A DNA stretch of 64,000 bases from Pelomonas sp. Root1237 (GTDB lineage Bacteria; Pseudomonadota; Gammaproteobacteria; Burkholderiales; Burkholderiaceae_C). The position numbers and the translations under genes were made by a program. A model generated the notes under the pieces. The model was not told the DNA's origin and did no database searches. It saw only the letters and a list, made by a program, of their open reading frames with translations. The DNA lies in assembly GCF_001425055.1 (NCBI RefSeq), contig NZ_LMDK01000017.1:124001-188000 (forward strand), given 5' to 3'. How positions within the stretch are numbered: the stretch's first letter is position 1; every line of letters begins with the position of its first letter. Of this stretch, positions 14,320 through 25,033 are shown piece by piece.

Positions 14320-15309
14320 CTATTTCAACCAACCCTTGCGGCGGAAATAGATGAAGGGCGCGGCGACGGACAGCAGCATCAGCACGAGGGCGAATGGGTA
14401 GCCCCAGCTCGACTCCAGTTCCGGCATGTTCTTGAAGTTCATGCCGTAGATCGATGCGATCAGCGTCGGCGGCAGCAGGGCGACGCTGGCCACCGAGAAG
14501 ATCTTGATGATCTTGTTCTGGTTGATGTTGATGAAGCCGACGGTCGCATCCATCAGGAAGTTGATCTTGTCGAAGAGGAAAGCGGTGTGTGAGTCGAGTG
14601 AGTCGATGTCACGCAGGATCTGGCGCGATTCCTCGAACTGCTCGGCGTTGAGCATGCGGCTGCGCATCATGAAGCTGACGGCACGGCGCGTGTCCATGAC
14701 GTTGCGGCGAATGCGGCCGTTCAAGTCTTCCTCGCGCGCAATGGCCGACAGCACCTCGCCGGCGGCGGCGTCGGTCACGTCGCTCTTCAGCACGCGAACG
14801 CTGACGGCCTCAAGCTTGTCGTAGATGCCCTCCAGCACGTCCGCCGAGTACTCGGCGTCGGCGTCGTAGAGCTTGAGCAGCACATCCTTGGCGTCCTCGA
14901 TCAGGGCCGGAATGCGCCTCGCGCGCAGCCGCAGCAGGCGGAACACCGGCAGGTCCTCGTTGTGGATGGAGAACAGGATGTTGTTGAAGAGGATGAAGGC
15001 CACGCGCACATTGCGCGCCGACTTGCCGTCGGGGCCCTCGTCGCCCTCGATGAGGAAGTCGGAGCGGATGTGCAGCTCGCCGTTGTCTTCCTCGTAGAAG
15101 CGCGCCGATTCCTCCAGGTCCTCGTCGACGATGTCCTCGGGGATGGTCAGGCCGAAGCGGTCGCGGATCCAGCCCTTCTCCTCGGCGCTCGGGCTTTCCA
15201 GGTCGACCCAGACCGGGCGCGACTGGGCCAGGTCCTCGGCGGTTTCGATTTCTTCCTGGAACAGGCCGCCCTTGAGGCGCCCGTTGTCCAGCGTAAACAC
15301 ATTCAGCAT
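14320..15309 (-). CDS. corA: CorA-family magnesium/cobalt transporter
   Basis: A 329-residue inner-membrane divalent cation channel. A large acidic N-terminal cytoplasmic domain is followed by two C-terminal membrane helices. The signature GMN is present (YGMNFKNMPELES) between helix 1 (VASVALLPPTLIASI) and helix 2 (YPFALVLMLLSVAAPFIYF), and the end is basic (RRKGWLK), as in CorA. It appears to be a single-gene unit with a long upstream region. Length and motifs are normal. Confidence 0.93.
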   Translation of the reverse strand: MLNVFTLDNGRLKGGLFQEEIETAEDLAQSRPVWVDLESPSAEEKGWIRDRFGLTIPEDIVDEDLEESARFYEEDNGELHIRSDFLIEGDEGPDGKSARNVRVAFILFNNILFSIHNEDLPVFRLLRLRARRIPALIEDAKDVLLKLYDADAEYSADVLEGIYDKLEAVSVRVLKSDVTDAAAGEVLSAIAREEDLNGRIRRNVMDTRRAVSFMMRSRMLNAEQFEESRQILRDIDSLDSHTAFLFDKINFLMDATVGFININQNKIIKIFSVASVALLPPTLIASIYGMNFKNMPELESSWGYPFALVLMLLSVAAPFIYFRRKGWLK

Positions 15310-15729
15310 GCATCGTCTCCTGGCAGCGCTGGCCAGACTGGCGGAGGACGACGGCGCAGCGCCGTCCGGGGTGGCGGGATTCAGGTCAACCGTCTCACTC
15401 CGGGCGGGGCCTCAGGAAGGCCGGCAGCGGGAGTGGACGGTCACCGAGGGTGATCGCTGTCCAAGAAGGGCTCCGTAGGGTGAATAGCCGCGGATTATTG
15501 CACCCGCTCAAGACGTGAAAGAAGCCGCGAAAACGAGGCCCTCCAGCCGACAAACGGTCACCGTCATCCCCTTGTCATGCCGCGGCTTCGCGAGCAAACT
15601 GGACTCGTCGATTTCCCCACTCCCACCCACCTCCGCTACCCGAAAGACCCTCCTCCTCCCTCCCCCTTCGTCTGTTTTTTCTCAGTTTTCTGGTTTGTTT
15701 TCCGACCCATTCCTCTGAAAGGAGGCTTT
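15310..15729. other. Non-coding region between corA and hpf
   Basis: These 420 bases separate divergent corA and hpf. The region contains GC-rich imperfect inverted repeats around 15345-15370 (GACGGCGCAGCGCCGTC) and a long pyrimidine tract at 15640-15690 just ahead of hpf. rpoN, often found upstream of hpf in other proteobacteria, is absent here. No coding frame is convincing. Confidence 0.6.
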
Positions 15730-16071
15730 ATGAATCTGACGATCAGTGGCCATCATCTCGAAGTCACGCCCGCTCTGCGCGAGTACGTACTCACCAAGCT
15801 GGACCGTGTGACCCGCCACTTCGACCAGGTCGTTGATATCAACGTCCTGCTGACCGTAGAGAAGCAAAAGGAGAAGGAACGCCGCCAGCGCGCCGAAGTG
15901 ACCCTGCATGTGAAGGGCCGCGACATCTTTGTCGAGCAATCCCACGAGGATCTGTACGCCGCCATTGATCAATTGATGGACAAGCTGGATCGTCAGGTCT
16001 GCCGCCACAAGGACAAGGTGCAGGACCATCACCACGCCTCGGCCAAGCGCCTCGAGGTACCCGCACGCTGA
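15730..16071 (+). CDS. hpf: Ribosome hibernation promoting factor, short form
   Basis: A 113-residue HPF/RaiA-type protein that binds the 30S decoding region and promotes 100S dimers in stationary phase. It starts [20 protein letters not shown] and has the basic surface [15 protein letters not shown] and the helix [15 protein letters not shown]. It lacks the long-form C-terminal dimerisation domain. ATG at 15730 has a strong GAAAGGAGG site. It heads the hpf-ptsN-hprK order, a common PTS-Ntr context. Confidence 0.92.
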   Translation: MNLTISGHHLEVTPALREYVLTKLDRVTRHFDQVVDINVLLTVEKQKEKERRQRAEVTLHVKGRDIFVEQSHEDLYAAIDQLMDKLDRQVCRHKDKVQDHHHASAKRLEVPAR

Positions 16072-16091
16072 AGCCCCTGGCTCATCTCGCG

Positions 16092-16118
16092 GCGGCCTGC
16101 GGGCCGCTTTTGTTTTTG
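16092..16118 (+). terminator. Terminator after hpf
   Basis: Stem GCGGCC/GGCCGC with loop TGCG is followed by TTTTGTTTTTG, 20 bases after the hpf stop. It separates hpf from ptsN, which needs its own promoter in 16120-16330. Confidence 0.8.
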
Positions 16119-16330
16119 CGATGCACAATCCATGGCTGCTCGCGGCAATCGGTTGTTGCTGCAGTGCCGCAAAAACCCGCATTCATGGGTGGTCAGAGGC
16201 GTTTTCCACGTCTCTAGGGGCTACCGCCCACCCCAAAACGACGCACGGTTCCATAATCTGTCGCTCTGATTGACCCACCAGCCCGGCACGGCCGCGCCTA
16301 TCCGGCGCCCCCGATGCTTGGCCTCAACCC

Positions 16331-16801
16331 ATGAACCGTCTCGCCGCCATCCTGCCTGCCGACAACGTGTTGGTGAACGTGGATGCGTCCAGCAAGAAAC
16401 GCGCCTTTGAACATGCAGGCTTGCTGTTCGAAAACCACCACCAGATGGGCCGGGCGCTGGTCACCGACAACCTCTTCGCCCGAGAGCGTCTGGGCTCGAC
16501 CGGCCTGGGACACGGCGTCGCCATCCCGCATGGCCGCGTCAAGGGCCTGAAGAACCCGCTGGCTGCGGTGCTGCGGCTGGCCCAGCCCATCGGCTTCGAT
16601 GCGCCGGATGACGAGCCCGTCGGGTTGCTGATCTTCCTGCTCGTGCCCGAAGCGGCCACGCAGCGTCATCTGGAGATCCTGTCCGAGATCGCCGAGATGC
16701 TGTCCGACCGCGAACTGCGCGAGCAGCTCAAGGCCGAGCCGGACGCCGCCACCCTGCACAAGCTGATTGCGGCCTGGGAGCCGCTGAAATCAGTCGCTTG
16801 A
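16331..16801 (+). CDS. ptsN: Nitrogen-related PTS enzyme IIA
   Basis: A 156-residue EIIA-Ntr protein of the regulatory PTS. The phosphorylated histidine is His67 in HGVAIPHGRV, and the domain ends in a Leu-rich helix (LHKLIAAWEPL). It accepts phosphate through PtsP/NPr and signals nitrogen and potassium status. hprK follows 34 bases later, so phosphorylation of the Ntr chain and HPr kinase are physically linked here as in many betaproteobacteria. Confidence 0.92.
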   Translation: MNRLAAILPADNVLVNVDASSKKRAFEHAGLLFENHHQMGRALVTDNLFARERLGSTGLGHGVAIPHGRVKGLKNPLAAVLRLAQPIGFDAPDDEPVGLLIFLLVPEAATQRHLEILSEIAEMLSDRELREQLKAEPDAATLHKLIAAWEPLKSVA

Positions 16802-16835
16802 TGCCGCTTTTCGACGCTTCGCGTAAACCCTTAAT

Positions 16836-17792
16836 TTGAAACCCACCTCGATCAGCGCGGAAAGGCTTTTCGAAGAGCACCGCGAGGCCTTGCGCTGGGA
16901 GTGGATCGCCGGCCACGCCCACCCGGAACGCCGCTTCGACGAAGCGGCCGTGCGCGATGCGCAGAGTGCGGCCGACCTGGTCGGCTACCTGAACTACATC
17001 CATCCCTACCGCGTCCAGATCGTCGGCCGTCGTGAGGTGGCCTATCTGAACCAGGAAGGCACCGACGTTCAGGACCGGCGCATTTCCCGCATCGTCACGC
17101 TGGAGCCGCCGGTCATCATCGTCGCCGACGACAGCTTGCCGCCGCCGCGCCTCGTCGCCATGTGCGACCGGGCCGAGATCCCGCTGTTCCGCACCAACGA
17201 GTCCGCCGGTCATGTCATCGACCTGGTGCGCGGCTACCTGTCCCAGCTGTTCGCCAACCGCACGACCCGCCACGGTGTCTTCATGGACATCCTGGGCCTG
17301 GGCGTGCTGCTGACCGGCGAATCGGGCCTGGGCAAGAGCGAACTCGGCCTGGAGCTGATCTCGCGCGGCCACGGCCTGGTCGCCGACGACGCGGTCGACT
17401 TCTTCCGCATCGCCCAGACCGCCATCGAGGGCCGCTGCCCCGAGCTGCTGCTGAATCTGCTGGAAGTGCGCGGCATCGGCCTGCTGGATATCAAGTCCAT
17501 CTTTGGCGAGACAGCCGTGCGCCGCAAGATGCGGCTCAAGCTCATCGTGCACCTGGTGCGCAAGGAGACGATGGAGCGCGACTTCGAGCGCCTGCCCTAT
17601 GAGCCTCTGTATGAGGATGTGCTGGGCATGCCGGTGCGCAAGGTCGTCATCGCCGTGGACGCCGGCCGCAACCTCGCCGTGCTGGTCGAGGCCGCCGTGC
17701 GCAACACCATCCTGCAGCTGCGCGGTATCGACACCTACAAGGAATTCGTCGAGCGCCACCAGCGCGCCATCGACAACGGTTCGATGGATTGA
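16836..17792 (+). CDS. hprK: HPr kinase/phosphorylase
   Basis: A 318-residue bifunctional enzyme that phosphorylates HPr on serine and removes the phosphate. It contains Walker A GESGLGKS at 161-168, the conserved His146 (TTRHGVF) upstream, and the C-terminal HprK signature ([15 protein letters not shown]). The start is TTG at 16836, giving [20 protein letters not shown]; no ATG is suitably placed. The weak start may keep levels low. Operon position after ptsN is typical. Confidence 0.92.
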   Translation: MKPTSISAERLFEEHREALRWEWIAGHAHPERRFDEAAVRDAQSAADLVGYLNYIHPYRVQIVGRREVAYLNQEGTDVQDRRISRIVTLEPPVIIVADDSLPPPRLVAMCDRAEIPLFRTNESAGHVIDLVRGYLSQLFANRTTRHGVFMDILGLGVLLTGESGLGKSELGLELISRGHGLVADDAVDFFRIAQTAIEGRCPELLLNLLEVRGIGLLDIKSIFGETAVRRKMRLKLIVHLVRKETMERDFERLPYEPLYEDVLGMPVRKVVIAVDAGRNLAVLVEAAVRNTILQLRGIDTYKEFVERHQRAIDNGSMD

Positions 17793-17815
17793 AGCCCCTC
17801 GCCCGAGGGAAGCGC

Positions 17816-18256
17816 TCAGCTGCGGTTCGGGCAGTCCGTCTTCAGGCAGGTCGCGTACAGCGCCAGCGAATGCTCCTGCAGCTGGAAGCCACGTTCGCCC
17901 GCGATGGCGTGCTGGCGCTCCTCGATGCCGGGGTCGAAGAACTCCTCGACCTTGCCGCAGTTCAGGCAAACGAGGTGGTCGTGGTGGTGGCCTTCGTTGA
18001 GCTCATAGACGGCCTTGCCGGTCTCGAAATGGTTGCGGCTCAAGAGGCCCGCCTGCTCGAACTGCTGCAGCACGCGATAGACCGTCGCCAGGCCGATGTC
18101 GGCGCCCTCGCCAAGCAAAGCCTTGTAAACATCTTCAGCGGTCATGTGACGCTGCGCCGCGCGCTGGAAGATCTCGAGGATCTTGATGCGCGGCAGCGTC
18201 GCCTTGAGGCCGCTGTTCTTGATGTCGCTAGTCTGGTTCTTGGCGGAAGAGGGCAT
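17816..18256 (-). CDS. fur: Ferric uptake regulator
   Basis: A 146-residue iron-responsive repressor. The winged helix lies in [10 protein letters not shown] to [17 protein letters not shown]. The metal sites are the HHHDH run, CLNC and the C-terminal CLKTDC, so the structural zinc site is complete. ATG at 18256 (MPSSAK) is chosen; another at 18268 adds four residues, and neither has a clear ribosome site. It is divergent from bamE, a common arrangement in betaproteobacteria. Confidence 0.93.
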   Translation of the reverse strand: MPSSAKNQTSDIKNSGLKATLPRIKILEIFQRAAQRHMTAEDVYKALLGEGADIGLATVYRVLQQFEQAGLLSRNHFETGKAVYELNEGHHHDHLVCLNCGKVEEFFDPGIEERQHAIAGERGFQLQEHSLALYATCLKTDCPNRS

Positions 18257-18369
18257 GGCGGGAAGCAAAGGAGGCCAGGGAGGGCCCCGCTAGAATCCGC
18301 CGATCATAGCCAGCCGGCCTGCCGGCCGGCGCTTCCCGTCCCCTTCCTGCCCCTTCAGCCAGCCGCCCG

Positions 18370-18948
18370 ATGCGTCCCCTGCTTGCCTCTCTCCCGCTGC
18401 TTGCACTGCTCGGCGGCTGCTCCTACTTACCCACCTGGGATTCCCTGCCAAGCCTGCCGTCGGTCACCGGCGAAAAGGTGCTGGGCCTGCTGACGCCCTA
18501 TCGCGTCGAGGTCGTGCAGGGCAATGTGCTGACCAAGGAGATGGTCGCCCGCGTCAAGCCCGGCATGCCCAAGGCGCAGGTGCGCGACCTGCTCGGCTCG
18601 CCGCTGCTGACAGACGTCTTCCACGAGGCGCGCTGGGACTATGTCTTCACGATCCGCCGCCAGGGTGCCGCGCCGCAGCAGCGCCTGGTTGTGGCCCTGT
18701 TCGACGGCGACAAGCTCAAGTCCCTGGATGTGCCCGACGACCTGCCGGCCGAGAACGACTTCGTGGCCGCCATCAACACCTTCAAGCCGAGCAGCAAGAA
18801 CCCGAAGCTGGAATTGAGCGAGGCCGAGCGCGACGCCCTACCCCCGCCCAAGAAGAGCGCCGAGGCCGCGCCCACGGCCGCCGCCGAAGGCCCGGCGCCG
18901 GGCCGCACTTATCCGCCGCTGGACGCCAAGCCGGGTTCGGGCTCGTGA
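18370..18948 (+). CDS. bamE: Outer membrane assembly lipoprotein BamE
   Basis: A 192-residue lipoprotein of the BAM complex that inserts outer-membrane beta-barrels. It has a signal peptide ending in LLGGC with lipid Cys17, and the SmpA/OmlA core with [34 protein letters not shown] and RWDYVF. It carries a longer Pro/Ala-rich tail than E. coli BamE. A TAGAAT box at about 18290 may be its -10. The stop overlaps the dapB GTG start (GTGA). Confidence 0.92.
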   Translation: MRPLLASLPLLALLGGCSYLPTWDSLPSLPSVTGEKVLGLLTPYRVEVVQGNVLTKEMVARVKPGMPKAQVRDLLGSPLLTDVFHEARWDYVFTIRRQGAAPQQRLVVALFDGDKLKSLDVPDDLPAENDFVAAINTFKPSSKNPKLELSEAERDALPPPKKSAEAAPTAAAEGPAPGRTYPPLDAKPGSGS

Positions 18949-19685
18949 TCAAGGTCGCAGTGATGGGCGCCTCCGGGCGCATGGGCAAGATGCTCATCGA
19001 GGCCGTCGAGGCGGCCGACGACTGCAGTCTGCACGTCACGCTGGATAGAGGCGACGACGTCCGCGCGGGCCTGGCCGGCGCCGACGTGATGATCGACTTC
19101 ACCCGCCCCGAGGCGACGCTGGCCCATCTGGCTGTTTGCGCCGAACTGGGCGTCAAGGCCGTGGTCGGCACGACCGGCTTCGACGAAGCCCAGAAGGCCG
19201 AGATCGCCAGATTCGCCGAGCGCACCGCCGTCGTCTTCGCGCCCAACATGAGCGTTGGCGTCAACGTCGTGCTCAAGCTGCTGGACATGGCCGCCCGCGC
19301 GCTGAACGAGGGCTATGACATCGAGATCGTCGAGGCCCACCACCGCATGAAGGTGGACGCCCCCAGCGGCACGGCCCTGCAGATGGGCCAGGTCGTCGCC
19401 GACGCCCTGGGCCGCGACCTGAAGACTAGCGCCGTGTATGGCCGCGAAGGCGTCACGGGCGCGCGCGACCCGTCCACCATCGGCTTCGCCACCGTGCGTG
19501 GCGGTGACATCATCGGCGACCACACCGTCCTGTTCGCCGGCATCGGCGAGCGCATCGAGGTCAGCCACAAGGCCACCAACCGCGGCATCTATGCCCAGGG
19601 CAGCCTGCGCTGCGCGCGCTTTCTGGCCGGCGGCAAGAAGGCCGGCCTGTTCGGCATGAACGACGTCCTCGGATTCAACGGCTGA
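18945..19685 (+). CDS. dapB: 4-hydroxy-tetrahydrodipicolinate reductase
   Basis: A 246-residue enzyme of lysine/diaminopimelate synthesis that reduces the dapA product with NAD(P)H. The Rossmann loop GASGRMGK is near residue 7-14. The catalytic region [14 protein letters not shown] is complete, and GTTGF and GDHTVLF family motifs are present. The GTG start at 18945 overlaps the bamE stop. Confidence 0.94.
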   Translation: MIKVAVMGASGRMGKMLIEAVEAADDCSLHVTLDRGDDVRAGLAGADVMIDFTRPEATLAHLAVCAELGVKAVVGTTGFDEAQKAEIARFAERTAVVFAPNMSVGVNVVLKLLDMAARALNEGYDIEIVEAHHRMKVDAPSGTALQMGQVVADALGRDLKTSAVYGREGVTGARDPSTIGFATVRGGDIIGDHTVLFAGIGERIEVSHKATNRGIYAQGSLRCARFLAGGKKAGLFGMNDVLGFNG

Positions 19686-19686
19686 T

Positions 19687-20331
19687 ATGGGCGGCTTCGC
19701 GGACTTCTGGGCCCAAAGCGACCTGGTCGGTCGCGCGGTGGCGCTGCTGCTGCTGGCCATGTCGGTCAGCGCCTGGGCTCTGATCCTGTGGAAGGCCTGG
19801 CTGCTGCGCCGCGCCCGCCGCGGCCTCGTGCGCGCGGTGCCGGCCTTCTGGGGCGCGGCCGGTGTTGCTGAGGGCCGCAGTGCGCTGCTGAGCTTCGACA
19901 CCGAAGGCCTGTTGCTGCCGCTGCTGGACGCCGCCACGGCCGAGACCCGCAGCGCCACGCTGGACGCCGCCGGCAAACGTGAATCCCGCCTGACCCGCCG
20001 CCTGCGCGACGCGCTGCATGCCGTGCTGGCCAAGCTCCAGTTCGGCCAGGTGCTGCTGGCCTCCGTTGGCGCGACGGCCCCCTTCGTGGGCCTGTTCGGC
20101 ACCGTCTGGGGCATCTATCACGCGCTGGCCAGCATTTCCGCGGCCGGCAACATCACCATCGACAAGATCTCCGGTCCGGTCGGCGAGGCGCTGATCATGA
20201 CGGCCGCCGGTCTGGCCGTGGCCATTCCGGCCGTGCTGGCCTACAACGTCTTCGGCAAGCTGGTTGCGGCCTGCGAGGCCGACCTCGAAGGTTTCGCGCA
20301 CGACCTGCGCGAGTTGCTGGACCACGATTGA
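19687..20331 (+). CDS. exbB: MotA/TolQ/ExbB proton channel family protein
   Basis: A 214-residue inner-membrane subunit of a proton-driven energy-transfer complex. One hydrophobic helix is at the N-terminus (VALLLLAMSVSAWALILWK) and two are in the C-half (VLLASVGATAPFVGLFGTVW and LIMTAAGLAVAIPAVLAYN), the ExbB/TolQ topology. It starts one base after dapB. With the ExbD gene it likely energises TonB or Tol. No tonB, tolA or pal follows, so the exact partner is open. Confidence 0.9.
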   Translation: MGGFADFWAQSDLVGRAVALLLLAMSVSAWALILWKAWLLRRARRGLVRAVPAFWGAAGVAEGRSALLSFDTEGLLLPLLDAATAETRSATLDAAGKRESRLTRRLRDALHAVLAKLQFGQVLLASVGATAPFVGLFGTVWGIYHALASISAAGNITIDKISGPVGEALIMTAAGLAVAIPAVLAYNVFGKLVAACEADLEGFAHDLRELLDHD

Positions 20332-20333
20332 TC

Positions 20334-20759
20334 ATGAGCTTCGGGCGACTTGAAAGGCCTGACGCCGCTCGCCCGATGAGCGACATCAACATGACGCCGC
20401 TGATCGACGTCATGCTGGTGCTGCTGGTCATCTTCATGATCACCGCGCCCTTGATGACCGCATCCCTGCGCCTGGACCTGCCCAAGAGCGAAGCTGCGAC
20501 GCCCAGCGACGCGCCAGGCTTCATCGCCGTGGCCATCACGCCGGACGGCAAGCTGCATCTCGGCGACGACGAGCTGCCGCCCGAGGCCTTCCAGAAGCGC
20601 ATTTCCGAACTCGGCCGCGCCAATGCGCAACTGGAAGTGCAACTGCGCGCCGACCGCGCCGTGCCCTATGGCCAGGTCGCCGAGCTGATCGGCTGGGTGC
20701 AGGCCGCGGGATTGAACCGCATCGCCTTCGTCGCCCAGGCCGCCGCTTCAGCACCGTGA
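20334..20759 (+). CDS. exbD: ExbD/TolR-family biopolymer transport protein
   Basis: A 141-residue partner of the ExbB-like channel. It has a short cytoplasmic start, one membrane helix with the conserved Asp ([17 protein letters not shown]), and a periplasmic domain ending [11 protein letters not shown] at 20334 is used; a TTG at 20328 overlapping the exbB stop is an alternative. Together the two genes form the minimal stator. Confidence 0.9.
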   Translation: MSFGRLERPDAARPMSDINMTPLIDVMLVLLVIFMITAPLMTASLRLDLPKSEAATPSDAPGFIAVAITPDGKLHLGDDELPPEAFQKRISELGRANAQLEVQLRADRAVPYGQVAELIGWVQAAGLNRIAFVAQAAASAP

Positions 20760-20799
20760 TCGAAGGGTCGCCAGAGGGGCGACCCATACAATTTGGCGT

Positions 20800-23430
20800 A
20801 TGAACGCCAAGACCGAAGCGCCCAGCTACAACCCGAACGAGATCGAAGCCGCCGCCCGTGCCTACTGGACGGAGCGCGATGCCTACCGCGTGACCGAAGA
20901 CGCGAGCAAGCCGCACTTCTATGCCTGCTCCATGCTGCCCTACCCGTCGGGCAAGCTGCACATGGGCCATGTGCGCAACTACACGATCAACGACATGCTG
21001 GCGCGCCAGCTGCGGATGAAGGGCTTCAATGTCCTGATGCCCATGGGCTGGGATGCCTTCGGCCTGCCGGCTGAAAACGCTGCGATGAAGGGCAAGGTGC
21101 CGCCCGCGCAGTGGACCTACTCCAACATCGCCCACATGAAGGGCCAGATGCAGGCCATGGGCCTGGCCATCGACTGGAGCCGCGAGGTCGCGACCTGCCA
21201 GCCCAGCTACTACAAGTGGAACCAATGGCTGTTCCTGAAGATGCTGGAAAAGGGCATCGCCGAGCGCCGCACTCAAGTTGTCAACTGGGACCCGGTGGAC
21301 CAGACGGTGCTGGCCAACGAGCAGGTCATCGACGGCCGTGGCTGGCGCTCGGGCGCGCTGGTGGAAAAGCGTGAGATCCCGGGCTACTACCTGAAGATCA
21401 CGCAGTACGCCGAGGAGCTGCTGTCGGCCGTGGCCGACCCCGCCGACCCCAACTACCTGAGCGGCTGGCCGGAGCGCGTGCGGCTGATGCAGGAGAACTG
21501 GATCGGCAAGAGCCAGGGAGTGCGTTTCGCCTTCCCGCACACCATCGAAGGTGGCGGGGGCCGGCTGTGGGTGTTCACGACCCGTGCTGACACCATCATG
21601 GGCGTGACCTTCTGCGCCGTCGCGCCCGAGCATCCGCTCGCGACCGTTGCAGCCAAAGACAAGCCTGAGGTGGCCCGCTTCATCGAGGAATGCAAGGCCG
21701 GCGGAACCACCGAGGCCGAGCTGGCCACGCAGGACAAGAAGGGCGTGCCAACGGGGCTGTTCGTCACCCACCCGATCACCGGCGCGCAGGTCGAGGTCTG
21801 GGTCGGCAACTACGTGCTGATGAGCTACGGCGACGGCGCCGTCATGGGCGTGCCGGCGCACGATGAGCGCGACTTCGCGTTCGCGCTGAAGTACCAGCTG
21901 CCGATCAAGCAGGTCATCGACGTTGACGGCCAGGCCTACGACGACAAGAAGTGGGCCGAGTGGTACGGCGACAAGTCCAAGGCGCGCTGCATCAACTCCG
22001 GCGTGCTGGATGGCCTGGGCCACGTGGACGCCGTCAACAAGGTCGCCGAGCTGCTCGCCGAGAAGGGCCTGGGCGAGAAGAAAACCACCTGGCGCCTGCG
22101 CGACTGGGGCGTCAGCCGCCAGCGCTACTGGGGCACGCCGATCCCGATCATCCATTGCGACGATTGTGGCGTGGTGCCGGTGCCCGAGAAGGACCTGCCG
22201 GTCGTGCTGCCCGACGACCTGATCCCCGACGGCAGCGGCAACCCGCTGAACAAGCACGCGGCCTTCCTGAACGTCGCCTGCCCGAGCTGCGGCAAGCCGG
22301 CCCAGCGCGAGACGGACACGATGGACACCTTCGTCGATTCGTCCTGGTACTTCATGCGCTATTGCGACCCGACCAACGATCAGGCCATGGTCGCGGACGG
22401 CACGAAGTACTGGATGCCGATGAACCAGTACATCGGCGGCATCGAGCACGCCATCCTGCACCTGCTGTACGCGCGCTTCTGGACCAAGGCGATGCGCGAC
22501 CTCGGCCTGGTGACGATCAGCGAGCCGTTCGAGAAGCTGCTGACCCAGGGCATGGTGCTCAAGGGCGCGTTCTTCCACAAGCCCGAGGGTGGCGGCAAGG
22601 ACTACTACTGGGACCACGAGATCGACGTCATCCACGACGACAAGGGCGGCATCGCCGGCGCCAAGCTGAAGAAGGACGGCACGCCGCTCGAGTACGAGAT
22701 GACGACGATGTCCAAGTCGAAGAACAACGGCGTGGACCCGCAGGCCCTCATCGACCAGTACGGCGCCGACACGGCCCGCCTGTTCGTCATGTTCGCCAGC
22801 CCGCCCGAGCAGACGCTGGAGTGGAACGACGCGGCCGTCGAAGGCGCGCACCGCTTCCTCAAGCGCGTGTGGAACTTCGGCGCGCGCAATGCCGACGCGA
22901 TCAAGTCCGGCGGCCAGGACTTCGCCGCGCTGAACGGCGACGGCAAGGCGCTGCGCCGCGAGGTGCACAACGTGCTCAAGCAGGTCAGCTACGACTACGA
23001 GCGCATGCAGTACAACACCGTCGTCTCCGGCGCAATGAAGCTGCTCAATGCACTCGAGGGCTTCAAGGCCGAAGGCCAGGCGGCTGCAGTGCGCGACGGC
23101 TTCTCGGTGCTGCTGCGCGTGCTTTACCCCGCCACGCCGCACGTCGCCCATCAGCTCTGGCAAGACCTGGGCTTTGCGGCCGAACTGGGCGACCTGCTCG
23201 ACGCGCCCTGGCCGACGGTCGACGAGGCCGCCCTGGTGCAGGACGAGATCGAGCTGATGCTGCAGGTCAACGGCAAGCTGCGCGGCGCAGTCAAGGTGCC
23301 GGCCTCGGCCGACAAGGCGGCCATCGAAGCCGCGGCGCTGGCGACCGAGGAGTTCGCCAAGTTCAGCGAAGGCAAGGCGCCCAAGAAGGTCGTCATCGTG
23401 CCCGGCCGCCTGGTCAACATCGTCGTCTGA
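20800..23430 (+). CDS. leuS: Leucyl-tRNA synthetase
   Basis: An 876-residue class I synthetase. The HIGH-type motif is HMGH in [12 protein letters not shown] near residue 46, and the KMSKS-type motif is MSKSK in [10 protein letters not shown]. Editing ([12 protein letters not shown]) and anticodon-binding domains are complete. There is no ribosome site: a TACAAT box ends eight bases before the ATG, so the message may be leaderless. A GC hairpin (20765-20785) precedes that box. It forms an operon with lptE and holA. Confidence 0.95.
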   Translation: MNAKTEAPSYNPNEIEAAARAYWTERDAYRVTEDASKPHFYACSMLPYPSGKLHMGHVRNYTINDMLARQLRMKGFNVLMPMGWDAFGLPAENAAMKGKVPPAQWTYSNIAHMKGQMQAMGLAIDWSREVATCQPSYYKWNQWLFLKMLEKGIAERRTQVVNWDPVDQTVLANEQVIDGRGWRSGALVEKREIPGYYLKITQYAEELLSAVADPADPNYLSGWPERVRLMQENWIGKSQGVRFAFPHTIEGGGGRLWVFTTRADTIMGVTFCAVAPEHPLATVAAKDKPEVARFIEECKAGGTTEAELATQDKKGVPTGLFVTHPITGAQVEVWVGNYVLMSYGDGAVMGVPAHDERDFAFALKYQLPIKQVIDVDGQAYDDKKWAEWYGDKSKARCINSGVLDGLGHVDAVNKVAELLAEKGLGEKKTTWRLRDWGVSRQRYWGTPIPIIHCDDCGVVPVPEKDLPVVLPDDLIPDGSGNPLNKHAAFLNVACPSCGKPAQRETDTMDTFVDSSWYFMRYCDPTNDQAMVADGTKYWMPMNQYIGGIEHAILHLLYARFWTKAMRDLGLVTISEPFEKLLTQGMVLKGAFFHKPEGGGKDYYWDHEIDVIHDDKGGIAGAKLKKDGTPLEYEMTTMSKSKNNGVDPQALIDQYGADTARLFVMFASPPEQTLEWNDAAVEGAHRFLKRVWNFGARNADAIKSGGQDFAALNGDGKALRREVHNVLKQVSYDYERMQYNTVVSGAMKLLNALEGFKAEGQAAAVRDGFSVLLRVLYPATPHVAHQLWQDLGFAAELGDLLDAPWPTVDEAALVQDEIELMLQVNGKLRGAVKVPASADKAAIEAAALATEEFAKFSEGKAPKKVVIVPGRLVNIVV

Positions 23431-23435
23431 TCGCG

Positions 23436-23924
23436 ATGCAGCGCCGTCACCTTCTGCTGCTGGGCAGCGCGGCCCTCGCCGGCTGCGGCTTCGAGCTGCG
23501 CCACGAGCCCGTGCTCTCCTTCCAGACCCTGGCGCTGACCGGCTTCCCGCCGGAATCGCCACTGGCTGCCGGCCTCAAGCGCCAGATCAAGCGCACACCG
23601 GTGCAGCTGCTGGACGACCCGGCCCGCGCCCAGGTCGTGCTGGAAGCCACCCGCGAGTTCCGCGACCGCACCGTCGTCGCGTCCACCAGCGTCGGCCAGG
23701 TGCGTGAGTTCCAGCTCCGCCTGCAGTTCGACTACCTGATCCGCACGGCGGCGGGCGAGCTGCTGGTGCCCAAGGTGGAGCTGCGCCTGGCCCGCGACAT
23801 GACCTACACCGAGACCTGGGCGCTGGCCAAGGAGCAGGAGGCCGCCAACCTGTACGGCGCGATGCACTCCGACGCGATCGCGCAAGTCATGCGCCGCCTC
23901 GCCGCCGTGAAGCTCCAAGGCTGA
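23436..23924 (+). CDS. lptE: LPS-assembly lipoprotein LptE
   Basis: A 162-residue outer-membrane lipoprotein that plugs LptD during LPS export. It has a short signal peptide with twin Arg and lipobox LAGC (Cys17), then the family start GFELRHEP and conserved REFQLRLQFDYLIRTA. It sits five bases after leuS and one base before holA, the usual leuS-lptE-holA order. Its partner lptD is at 35856-38234. Confidence 0.9.
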   Translation: MQRRHLLLLGSAALAGCGFELRHEPVLSFQTLALTGFPPESPLAAGLKRQIKRTPVQLLDDPARAQVVLEATREFRDRTVVASTSVGQVREFQLRLQFDYLIRTAAGELLVPKVELRLARDMTYTETWALAKEQEAANLYGAMHSDAIAQVMRRLAAVKLQG

Positions 23925-24994
23925 TGCAGCTGCGCGCCGAGGGCCTCAGCGCCCATCTCGCCAAGGGCCTGGCCCGTCTCTACACCGTGCACGGCGACGA
24001 GCCGCTGCTCGCGCAGGAGGCGGCGGACCAGATCCGCGCCGCCGCCCGCGCCAATGGCTTTGGCGAGCGGCAGATCTTCATCGTCAGCGGCGCCTATTTC
24101 GACTGGGCACCGGTGCTGGCCGCCGCGCAGGCCATGAGCCTGTTCTCCGAGCGCCAGTTCATAGAGATCCGCATCCCCAGCGGCAAGCCCGGCAAGGAGG
24201 GCTCCGAGGCCTTGCAGCGCTATGCCCAGGCCGCGCCTGACGATGTGCTGACCTTGGTCACGCTGCCGCGGCTGGACAAGACCCAGCTCTCCAGCGCCTG
24301 GTTCATGGCGCTGGATGGCAACGGCGCGTCCATCCGCGTCGAGCCCGTGGAGCGTCGCCTGCTGCCCGCCTGGCTGGCGCAACGCCTGCGCGCGCAGGGG
24401 CAATCGGTACCCGAAGGCGAGGACGGCCAGAAAGCCCTGGCCTTCTTCGCCGACCGCGTCGAGGGCAATCTGCTCGCAGCCCACCAGGAGTTGCAAAAGC
24501 TCGCCCTGCTGCATCCCAAGGGCGAGCTGACGCTGGAGCAGATCGAGGCGGCCGTGCTGGACGTGGCGCGCTTCGACGTCTTCAAGCTCAGCGAGGCCGT
24601 GCTGTCGGGTGCTGTTCCGCGCATGCTGCGCATGCTGGACGGCCTGGAGGCCGAGGGCGAGGCCGCCGTGCTGGTGCACTGGACGCTGGCTGAGGACGCG
24701 CGGGCTTTGGCCCGCGTGCGCGCCGCGCTGGACGCCGGCAAGCCGCTGCCATTGGCGCTGCGCGAGGCGCGCGTCTGGGGCGCCAAGGAGCGTCTCATTG
24801 AACGCATCGCGCCGCGGCTGGACGCCGCCCAGGCGGGCACCCTCGTGCAGGCTGCCCAGATCTGCGATGGCCTCGTCAAAGGCCTGCGCCACCCCGACTG
24901 GCCCAGCGACCCCTGGGCCGCGCTGCGCCGCCTGGCCCTGATGCTTGGCGAGGCCGCCAGCGGAAAGACTGGGGCAGTTCTGGCTGCCCGTTGA
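23924..24994 (+). CDS. holA: DNA polymerase III subunit delta
   Basis: A 356-residue clamp-loader subunit that opens the beta clamp. The N-terminal AAA-like fold contains YTVHGDEPLLAQEAADQIR, and the middle shows LAFFADRVEGNLLAAHQELQKLALL, typical of HolA. The ATG shares its A with the lptE stop codon (TGATG). Confidence 0.92.
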   Translation: MQLRAEGLSAHLAKGLARLYTVHGDEPLLAQEAADQIRAAARANGFGERQIFIVSGAYFDWAPVLAAAQAMSLFSERQFIEIRIPSGKPGKEGSEALQRYAQAAPDDVLTLVTLPRLDKTQLSSAWFMALDGNGASIRVEPVERRLLPAWLAQRLRAQGQSVPEGEDGQKALAFFADRVEGNLLAAHQELQKLALLHPKGELTLEQIEAAVLDVARFDVFKLSEAVLSGAVPRMLRMLDGLEAEGEAAVLVHWTLAEDARALARVRAALDAGKPLPLALREARVWGAKERLIERIAPRLDAAQAGTLVQAAQICDGLVKGLRHPDWPSDPWAALRRLALMLGEAASGKTGAVLAAR

Positions 24995-25033
24995 CCCCGA
25001 TTGGGCTATCGTCGGGGCGGTAACCCTGCCGCC

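Noticed and set aside
20536-23562. A 1008-codon open frame antisense to leuS
   Set aside because: No domain, skewed composition (Leu/Val/His/Arg), and fully opposite a clear LeuRS.
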